Of a DNA stretch of 64,000 bases, positions 57,831 through 64,000 are shown one piece after another. The translations under genes and the position numbers were made by a program. The stretch's first letter is position 1. Each line of letters opens with the position of its first letter. Where the stretch lies: the NCBI RefSeq assembly GCF_006711645.1, contig NZ_CP041248.1, positions 239,831-303,830 of the forward strand, in the 5' to 3' direction. Below the pieces are notes generated by a model. That model was not told the origin of the DNA and did no database searches. It worked only from the letters and a program-made list of their open reading frames with translations. This DNA is from Klebsiella electrica (GTDB taxonomy: Bacteria > Pseudomonadota > Gammaproteobacteria > Enterobacterales > Enterobacteriaceae).

Positions 57831-57860
57831 TTCGTCACAAGCATGTGGGTGGTAATATAG
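57831..57860 (+). promoter_or_regulatory. Recurrent TTCGTCA element U23
   Basis: TTCGTCA, 17 bp, ATATAG (TAATAT at 15 bp). ATGTG and CACAT can pair. The acidic-protein gene starts 64 bases after the first T of TTCGTCA. Confidence 0.6.
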
Positions 57861-57894
57861 ACATATAGGCAATCACATTCAACTGGAGGCTAAT

Positions 57895-58197
57895 ATGTCA
57901 GATTTAATTGCAGCAAGATATGATGAAGTATCAGCTTCCGAGTTTGAAGATGATATGGTTGTCATTGTCATTACCGATGAACAGAGTGAAGATATTGAGG
58001 TTATTTCAGACCTTGATGATCTTTTCGTTAATACTGAGGTTGTGGTTATTGATGGTGACGCTTTAGAAGTCGACTATGATAACGCTGGATATTTTTCATC
58101 AGAGAATAGCTATGAAGTTTCAGTAGACGATATGTTATTCGACAATACCGTTGGTGAGCAACTTATGGATTGTGGTTTTTTCGGCACTCAAAGCTAA
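57895..58197 (+). CDS. Very acidic protein, candidate DNA mimic, 100 aa
   Basis: By my count about 28 of 100 residues are Asp or Glu, with a single Arg and no Lys, giving a predicted pI near 3. A strong TGGAGG site precedes the ATG. The pattern of alternating acidic and hydrophobic residues (VVIVITDEQSEDIEVI, VVVIDGDALEVDYD) suggests beta strands with a charged surface. This composition matches DNA-mimic and anti-restriction proteins such as Ocr or ArdA, though the sequence is not recognised as either. Function is unproven. Confidence 0.65.
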   Translation: MSDLIAARYDEVSASEFEDDMVVIVITDEQSEDIEVISDLDDLFVNTEVVVIDGDALEVDYDNAGYFSSENSYEVSVDDMLFDNTVGEQLMDCGFFGTQS

Positions 58198-58308
58198 TAG
58201 ATACTCGTTATTTATTATCGCGTCCCAATCGTCATGCAGGTGTGGTTATTTATTTACTGAAAAGCCATGTTTTAAATAACAGGCAACGATAATCTAACAG
58301 GAGCGGCT

Positions 58309-58734
58309 ATGAAACTCGAAAACATTAACAAAGAGCAGCAGCTCTATGTTCTTAAATGTGGCTCTATTCTATCAAGCTACGGATTTGATCTCCTGCATAC
58401 AAAAGCAACCGCCGTAGCTGACTGGATGGACGTTGAAGCACCAGTAGCTGCACTGGGTACAGAAGAACATTTTGAACAATGTGCAGAACTCATGCGGCGC
58501 GGGCAGGTATATGCTAACGCTTCCCGGAAATGCTGCCCCGGTAATCTTTCCCCCCAACTAATTGGGCTTGAAGGTTGTCGTGTTAGAGTCACTACCGATG
58601 ACGGTGAGGAACGCTGTTTCTGGGTTGCAAAAACGACCGGATGGATGCCGGGTCACCTCGAAGTTCCACGCTCGAATACGGCTTATGGCCACCCTGCACA
58701 AGCGCATTACAAGTCAGTTCAGACTATTCGATAA
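58309..58734 (+). CDS. Hypothetical protein, 141 aa
   Basis: ACAGGAG precedes the ATG. The protein has five Cys and a helical first half, then a beta-rich second half (GCRVRVTTDDGEERCFWVAKTTGW). No family is recognised. An inverted iteron pair follows at 58776-58819. Confidence 0.6.
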   Translation: MKLENINKEQQLYVLKCGSILSSYGFDLLHTKATAVADWMDVEAPVAALGTEEHFEQCAELMRRGQVYANASRKCCPGNLSPQLIGLEGCRVRVTTDDGEERCFWVAKTTGWMPGHLEVPRSNTAYGHPAQAHYKSVQTIR

Positions 58735-58775
58735 GTCACCGGTGCTCCGATTTCGACATGATGCATACCAACCAG

Positions 58776-58819
58776 ACTCACTACTGTTGTCATCGACAAG
58801 AATGACAACAGTAGTGAGT
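58776..58819. repeat. Inverted pair of iterons
   Basis: ACTCACTACTGTTGTCAT (58776-58793) and ATGACAACAGTAGTGAGT (58802-58819) are perfect 18-bp complements with an 8-nt loop. Each arm is an iteron like those around the rep gene, here fused into a hairpin between two genes. Confidence 0.8.
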
Positions 58820-58887
58820 ATCTATGGCTTATCCTCGGAAAACAGCCCATTATTCATGCCTCCCTCTTCCGGTATGGCATAGCTCAC

Positions 58888-59607
58888 ATGGCTTCAGATA
58901 AAAATCAAACCGATAAACTCGCCCGCGATATTAAAGACAAGGTTCTCGCCAGGCCTGCTGGCTCATCAGGAGAACCAGTGGAGTACCGGAGTGTCCATGA
59001 ATTTATGACACTAACCCGCACGGGAACCCCTGCTGATGCCCGCCAGTTCCGGCTGGCTGTTAAAGCTAAGGGAATAGCTATCTGGCCTGATGATGACCCA
59101 CGCGTAGGGCAGCAATTTGCACGTGACGGCATTCGCTGGGAAGTTCGTCTGAAGACCTTCCGGCCTGAGAGTCAGGATTCATTTGACGATGACCTGGATG
59201 AGAAAGTCTCACCAAAACGCTTTGGATATCGCCGGTACGGTGCGATGTCCCGTCCTGATCAGAAGAAATTCAGCGACAGGGTATACTTCAACTGCATGGA
59301 GCGGTGTGTCGTCACCGGTGTGAAGACAAAATGCAGGGGAGAAGCAGCACATCTGATTGAGCATCATAAAGCGGGCTCTGACCACTGGAGTAATGGCCTG
59401 TGGCTTCGGGCAGACATACATCGGTTATACGACAACGGCCTGTGTGTGATTAATCCCAGCACCCTGACAATCCATTTCCACCCCACTATCCTGGCTAAGG
59501 ATGACGATCTCATCGCGTATGAAGCTCGGCCAATATTACCGACAAGAAAACCTGTAAACCCTGCCTGGTTAAAATCCCGGTGGGATGAACTTACCTGGCC
59601 GAAGTAA
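58888..59607 (+). CDS. HNH-domain protein (HNH_2 type), 239 aa
   Basis: The C-terminal half reads CVVTGVKTKCRGEAAHLIEHH...NGLWLRADIHRLYDNG (about residues 134-185), the CxxxG...AAH...NG-x-L-x-x-x-x-H-x-L/Y-D arrangement of HNH_2 domains. It resembles the domain in the 31035 gene. The first 110 residues differ and contain a possible DNA-recognition region. It probably cuts or binds DNA; no methylase partner is present. The ribosome site is weak. Confidence 0.75.
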   Translation: MASDKNQTDKLARDIKDKVLARPAGSSGEPVEYRSVHEFMTLTRTGTPADARQFRLAVKAKGIAIWPDDDPRVGQQFARDGIRWEVRLKTFRPESQDSFDDDLDEKVSPKRFGYRRYGAMSRPDQKKFSDRVYFNCMERCVVTGVKTKCRGEAAHLIEHHKAGSDHWSNGLWLRADIHRLYDNGLCVINPSTLTIHFHPTILAKDDDLIAYEARPILPTRKPVNPAWLKSRWDELTWPK

Positions 59608-59617
59608 GCATCGTGTC

Positions 59618-61057
59618 TGACAACGGTAGTGAGGCCTAATCATTACCGTTGTCGTAGCAAACGGGCTTCAATGCTTGGCTCATTATCGTTGTCACCAGTC
59701 TGGTCAGCTCATAACTATTGCCATCGGCACTGAGATGCCGTCCTGCGCATCGAACTCACATCCATTGTCACTCGATTTTTGAATCTGCCGGGAGTGTAAC
59801 CAGTGACAATGGTAATGATCACCTTCACATAATTAACGAACCGTTACTACTGGTAAGAGGGTGCATGGTCGACAACGGTAATGACAATTAAGGAAAGTAC
59901 CTTTCTGTAATGACAACGGTAGTGACTTAATGGTTAACCCTTGTCTGGTTACCGGCAATCAAGTACAGGAACTATGACAATGGTAGTGAGTCATTACCAT
60001 TGTTATGGCTCATCATACTATCCCTATATACAGCAAGTAGACGGCGTTGCTCACTACCATCGTCATTGGTTGCATGGGTAGCAGAATGTTAGATGACAAC
60101 AGTAGTGATTCTGGTGCTTCACCATCCGCCTGGTGACAACGGTAATGAGTGATCGAGATCACTATCGTTGTCGCAGCGTTCGGTATGGCTACAACCGGCA
60201 AGTTGTGCCTCGACAATGGTTGTGATCCCGCACTCACTTGATTCGTCATCGCCGGAACGACCCCACTGAAATGTACTTGGAAACGATGACAATGGTAGAG
60301 ACTTGAAAAAATCACATCCATTGTCATTGACCAATCAGGTTAGCTACGACAGCGGTTGGACTCATTTCCATTGTCACCGACAGGCCATGTATTCATACAA
60401 CGACAACGGCAGGGAGTGACGCGGTCACTACCACGGTCATTCATCCCGCCCCTCAAGTACGAGCAGACAGTACGGCGAGTGAATCCTTACCATAGCTACC
60501 TGAAAGGCCTGATTAACCTGGAATGCATATGACAACGGTAATGACCAACAGAACTCATTTCCGTTGTCATTGTGCTGGTGGAGCAGTAAGAACTTGGTCT
60601 GAATCATGAATGACAACGGTAGTGAGTATTCTTAGTCAATACAGTGGTCATTCAAATGCGCCGGGAGCAAATGACAGCGGTAGTGAGTCAAATCACTCAT
60701 TACCGTTGTCATTGTGTCATGGGAATCAGCGATAAATCCGTACTGACGATGCCGACAATGGTAGTGAGCGGTATGAGGTCTTCTCCGAGAAGCTGCTCTG
60801 GAGAGTTGTCGATGATGACAACAGCAGTGAGCTGCCAAGACTCATTGCCGATGTCATGGTGTCATGGGTATCAGCGATTTGTCTGTACCGGCGATTCCGA
60901 CAATGGTAGTGAGCGGTGTAAGACCTTCCCTGAGAAGCTGGTCTGGAGAGATGTCGATGATGACAACAGTAGTGAGCTATCTAGTCTCATTACCATTGTC
61001 ATGAGTGGTCACCCCGCAATGACAACAGTAGTGACCGCGTCACTCAATACCGTTGTC
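59618..61057. repeat. Iteron field downstream of rep
   Basis: About 30 to 35 copies of a 15-17 bp word (TGACAAYGGTARTGA and its complement) are scattered in both orientations with irregular spacing, in non-coding DNA downstream of the rep gene. They match the regular iterons upstream of rep. In RepFIB-type replicons such repeats bind the initiator and control copy number and incompatibility. Confidence 0.85.
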
Positions 61058-61135
61058 ATTAAGCTAAACAGGATTCTCTGACGATGTGCAGGGAGGGAGG
61101 GTTCCAGGCCGTCATCTGACAGCCCGGAGGGAATG

Positions 61136-62254
61136 CTAGCTGGCGGGATTGTTCTTTTTCTGGCTTCTAAGGCTGCGAATGTAGTGAAGTTCTTCAGCTG
61201 TTAAGTCATGGATGGTTAACGTTTCATCCCCATCAATGGGCTCATCTGGTGGGCACAATTCACCTTCCAGTGGCTCACCATTATTTTTACCCGACGTGCC
61301 ATTGTTCTCCTCATCAGCATCACCCTCGCCATCACCATCAGGTGGTGGTTGGATATTGTTCAGATTCAAATCAGGATCGCGTTTGTGGATCTGGAAATAA
61401 ACCTTCCCATCTTTTTTTACTTCGGTGTACTGAAGGTAACCAATGGATGCCAGCTCCTCCAATGCCTTACGTACTGTGGCGTTCTGGCTGTTGGCACGGG
61501 TCTTAAGATTTAATCGGTTCTTAAGTCTCGTTAAGGAGATCGGGATTGGATTTGGTGGAAGTGACTCAATGAACGTGTAAAGCGCCTGTGCGCTCTCTTT
61601 TTTCGCCAGTTCCTTGATAGCCTTCAGCTGCATCAAAACCTTGTGGTCGTACTGATACAACTCGAATATCTTAGGGTCTATCTGTAGCTCTACCTGATCA
61701 GAGTCCGGGTCAAGCAAGGCAGACTGCACCAGGTGCGTCGTATACACCTTTGACGAGTGGGTGCTGGTGAAGGACAACATCACGGATGCCAGCCTGCGTA
61801 ACGACGCGTCGATACGCTTACGGGATGCGGTAGAGGAACGATAATTTTCAGGGTTACAGAGCTTCAGAAACTCAGTAAATTTGAGGCTGATCTTATCGTT
61901 ATCAATCGGATGGTTAGCTAGCGTTCGGATGATTCCCATCCACGTTTTGAAGTCAACAGACATATCGAGGCGCTGACCCACGATCGAGATATTGGTGAAA
62001 CCCTCGCTCTCCATCAAAGAAAGTGTCTGTAGTTCTTTCGTGGCATCAAAGCCAACAGTTTTGTATTCACGACTCTGACGGCCAACGCTTTTTGGTGATG
62101 GCACAAACAACCCAAGGCGCATGAGCGCGATAGACTGAACCGTCCTGCTGCTATTAGGACGTAAAATAATTTCTTTACCTGTCTCTCTCTCTGTTACAGA
62201 GAAAGCCCTGGTAACCATCTGGCCTTGCTGCTCAGAATCTTTCTCATTGGTCAT
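61136..62254 (-). CDS. RepFIB/RepHI1B-type replication initiator, 372 aa
   Basis: The region TVQSIALMRLGLFVPSPKS and the long stretch through QALYTFIESLPPNPIPISLTRLKNRLNLK match RepFIB-family (Rep_3 superfamily) initiators in order and spacing. These proteins bind iterons through two winged-helix domains and recruit host DnaA and DnaB. The C-terminal 60 residues are a Gly/Asp/Asn-rich acidic tail not present in classic RepFIB. Iterons flank it on both sides. The ribosome site is weak, and an internal Met at residue 13 is an alternative start. The incompatibility group needs sequence comparison. Confidence 0.92.
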   Translation of the reverse strand: MTNEKDSEQQGQMVTRAFSVTERETGKEIILRPNSSRTVQSIALMRLGLFVPSPKSVGRQSREYKTVGFDATKELQTLSLMESEGFTNISIVGQRLDMSVDFKTWMGIIRTLANHPIDNDKISLKFTEFLKLCNPENYRSSTASRKRIDASLRRLASVMLSFTSTHSSKVYTTHLVQSALLDPDSDQVELQIDPKIFELYQYDHKVLMQLKAIKELAKKESAQALYTFIESLPPNPIPISLTRLKNRLNLKTRANSQNATVRKALEELASIGYLQYTEVKKDGKVYFQIHKRDPDLNLNNIQPPPDGDGEGDADEENNGTSGKNNGEPLEGELCPPDEPIDGDETLTIHDLTAEELHYIRSLRSQKKNNPAS

Positions 62255-62474
62255 AGTGGTTTATCGACTGTATTAATCAACAGATTATTGAATACTATCG
62301 CCCAAAGCCCTCAGTGTCACTTAAGGGATCTCTGCGACGATCTCAGATTGTGCATAAGTCCAGGCTAAAAAAACGCCACGACTAAATATAAAACTCTGAA
62401 ATTCACATAAAAACAAATACATACGTAGTTTATCAACAAAGGATCAATTCCGGTGAAAAAGATCCTTTAAAAAA

Positions 62475-62573
62475 TCACTACCATTGTCGCCGCAATCACT
62501 ACCGTTGTCAAAAAACTCACTACTACCGTTAAAAAACTCACTACCAATGTCAAAATAATCACTACCGTTGTCA
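62475..62573. repeat. Iteron array A, five units, 21-bp period
   Basis: TCACTACCATTGTC-type iterons start at 62475, 62496, 62517, 62538 and 62559. The period equals two DNA turns, so initiator monomers would bind on one face. The array is upstream of the rep start and likely part of oriV. Confidence 0.85.
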
Positions 62574-62671
62574 CCGATTGGCTTCCAGGCCTTGTGCCGT
62601 CTGGCTTCCGAGCTGCGGGGATCTCTTGTGATCTATGGGAACTCGTAAGGTACTAATTATTGGAACTACCT

Positions 62672-62680
62672 TGTGGAAAA
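62672..62680 (-). other. DnaA box A
   Basis: TTTTCCACA (reverse strand) fits the DnaA consensus TTWTNCACA. It follows GGGATCTCTT (62620) and TTGGAACT motifs that recur near 63040-63103, about 420 bp away. A weaker box, TTATCCACT, lies at 62775-62783. Confidence 0.55.
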
Positions 62681-62896
62681 TGGGGATAAATTCTCTCTTC
62701 GAGTTAAATCAACATCGAATAGCTAAATTGTCGAAAATATGTACGGGCATGAAAGGAAAATGCGTATAGAAAACAGTGGATAAGATTTTAATAATTTTGT
62801 TTCATCATACAGGTGATAGATGGTATCTATATGAATTATAATAGAAATATACTCAAAACTCTTTAAGAGTTATACCTTCAGATCACACAATAAAAC

Positions 62897-62996
62897 TCAC
62901 TACCATTGTCACAAATACTCACTACTAACGTCGAAATAGTCACTACCAATGTCATTTTAATCATTACCAATGTCAAAAAAGTCATTACCATTGTCA
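62897..62996. repeat. Iteron array B, five units
   Basis: Iterons start at 62897, 62919, 62940, 62961 and 62982 (period 21-22 bp), about 420 bp from array A. It is followed by a second GGGATCTCTT, TTGGAACT and DnaA-box set, so arrays A and B look like a duplicated origin module. Confidence 0.85.
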
Positions 62997-63094
62997 TAAA
63001 ATGCCCTTGAGCCCAGTAACCATGCGGCTTGCAGCGTACAGGGATCTCTTTTGTACTCCGTTGCACCTTTGGGATCTCTTTATTGGAACTGTCC

Positions 63095-63103
63095 TGTGGA
63101 AAA
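63095..63103 (-). other. DnaA box B
   Basis: A second TTTTCCACA on the reverse strand, in the same context as DnaA box A. It ends 14 bases before element U24. Confidence 0.55.
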
Positions 63104-63117
63104 GTATCTTTTTTGCC

Positions 63118-63147
63118 TTCGTCAGCTACTGACTCGGTGCTTTACTG
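63118..63147 (+). promoter_or_regulatory. Recurrent TTCGTCA element U24
   Basis: TTCGTCA, 17 bp, TTACTG, then GTAAACAAAACGAT at 63153. GGTGC and GCACT pair around it. The gene at 63180 starts 62 bases after TTCGTCA. Confidence 0.75.
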
Positions 63148-63179
63148 ATTGTGTAAACAAAACGATAAGAGGCACTCAC

Positions 63180-63428
63180 ATGTACGCAACTGCAAAAGAA
63201 ATTATCGCAAAGCTGCAAAAAATGAACCCTGACGAAAAGGTGCTAGTCCGTGTCTGGTACAAGTCTGATGTTCAGGAGTTAGCAATAGACCGAAACATGC
63301 CGCAGGTTTCAGCTAGCGAAGCTGAGTCGACCTTAGCGTTGATAGACCGAACTCACGATGGTGATATCGGTATCAACTGGGATGTTGTTCAGAGTGGTAT
63401 TGAGACAGTTCGTAGTGGCCAAATTTAA
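63180..63428 (+). CDS. Hypothetical protein, paralogue of 33574 product, 82 aa
   Basis: The ATG before YATAKEI fits the U24 spacing; a longer frame from 63051 would start in the origin. The N-terminal EIIAKLQKMNPDEKVLVRV matches the start of the 89-aa product at 33574. The rest is soluble and acidic. Small proteins of this pattern are common on phages and plasmids; the function is unknown. Confidence 0.65.
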   Translation: MYATAKEIIAKLQKMNPDEKVLVRVWYKSDVQELAIDRNMPQVSASEAESTLALIDRTHDGDIGINWDVVQSGIETVRSGQI

Positions 63429-64000
63429 GCAACCGAGTAACAAGGACGTGACTCAACTAATCCACATATCCACCGGGTAGATCAACAGATCGATCCAGAT
63501 TAAGACCAAATAGAACCAAAAAGATCCCCGCTCCCGCAAACCCGCAGCTGGTAAGCTCTGAAGACCTGCCCCGGTGGGGTTGAGAGGGAAAAAAGTGAGC
63601 TCTGAAGGGCTGTCGGTGGGGTTAGCCTGGTAGCTGGTGGTGTTCAAAGGGAATAACGGTGGGATTGGAAGGGGAAAGGAACTTAATTATCAACATCTGC
63701 TGTGCTAATGAAAACATCAAATAAAAACATAATCATACGTAACAAATCTCAAAAATAGGTGATCGGTATTCATTTTTTGTCCACACTGGCAGCAGATCAA
63801 AAATTTGATGTCAACGACATTTATCCGATTCATCTCTGAAATAACGTATTGATTTAGTACAAATAAAAACCAATACCCGATAAATGGGGACTAAATGACC
63901 CCTATTTCTCATGATCAATAAAAATCACCGTGATACATTCGCCCGGACTGGGCATTCCAAGATACCCGGAAAATAACAATAAAACTGGGGGATCCACACG
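63429..64000. other. Non-coding right end
   Basis: No gene with a supported start was found. A Chi site lies at 63633. Repeated phrases (GAAGACCTGCC, GTGAGCTCTGAAGGGC near 63560-63610) and an AT-rich stretch (63690-63900) are present without clear function. Confidence 0.4.

Noticed and set aside
59618-61057. Iteron field as a CRISPR array
   Set aside because: Repeats are 15-17 bp, variable, occur in both orientations and have irregular gaps. They match the iterons upstream of rep.
62255-64000. Short reverse-strand frames in the origin and right end
   Set aside because: They are composed of iteron or low-complexity sequence and lack ribosome sites.
1-64000. tRNA or rRNA genes
   Set aside because: No cloverleaf or rRNA-like stretch was noticed on either strand, although a dedicated search was not possible.

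Overview
The window looks like about 64 kb of a large low-copy plasmid from an enterobacterium (Klebsiella/Enterobacter/Escherichia group). The evidence is a RepFIB/RepHI1B-type initiator between iteron arrays, a type Ia parAB partition locus with seven centromere-like 56-bp repeats, ccdAB, an exact 768-bp IS1, and a plasmid dnaB that closely resembles enterobacterial chromosomal DnaB. No conjugation genes, resistance genes, rRNA, tRNA or CRISPR arrays were seen. The species and exact incompatibility group cannot be fixed from the sequence alone.

Layout. 0.4-9.9 kb: small hypothetical genes, a duplicated 59-nt RNA-like stem-loop (1.16 and 1.50 kb) and a transcription unit with no normal gene (6.0-6.5 kb). 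10-13.2 kb: an operon ending in a DinG-type helicase and a zinc-finger protein. 13.2-19.6 kb: AT-richer membrane-protein genes, two small P-loop genes, and a gene split by IS1. 19.7-26.7 kb: ccdAB plus operons with HAD, glutaredoxin-like and zinc-ribbon proteins. 26.7-27.9 kb: a reverse-strand RES/Xre toxin-antitoxin pair. 28-33.8 kb: a leucine-rich-repeat protein, an HNH protein and a hairpin-rich non-coding stretch. 33.9-36.8 kb: parS-like array and parAB. 36.9-45.2 kb: an AAA ATPase, a SprT-like protease, a ParB/Srx protein and the dnaB operon. 45.6-55.6 kb: an 811-aa PP-loop (PAPS reductase/DndC-like) protein and an 1125-aa protein of unknown function. 55.9-59.6 kb: a small HTH circuit, a very acidic protein and a second HNH protein. 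59.6-63.1 kb: iteron field, rep gene and a duplicated origin module. 63.2-64 kb: one small gene, then non-coding sequence.

Organisation. At least 22 and probably 24 transcription units start with the same upstream element: TTCGTCA, a spacer of about 17 bp, a -10-like hexamer (TAACTG or ATAATA type) and often GTAAACAAAACGAA at the expected start point. The start codon usually lies 56-84 nt after the first T of TTCGTCA. In many copies an inverted repeat straddles the -10/+1 segment. Its arms are complementary within each copy but differ between copies, and the 3' arm overlaps the Shine-Dalgarno site. At least eight copies directly follow a terminator. This dispersed element is the strongest candidate here for an undescribed regulatory system. 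Chi octamers (GCTGGTGG) are also very frequent: 44 were counted by eye.
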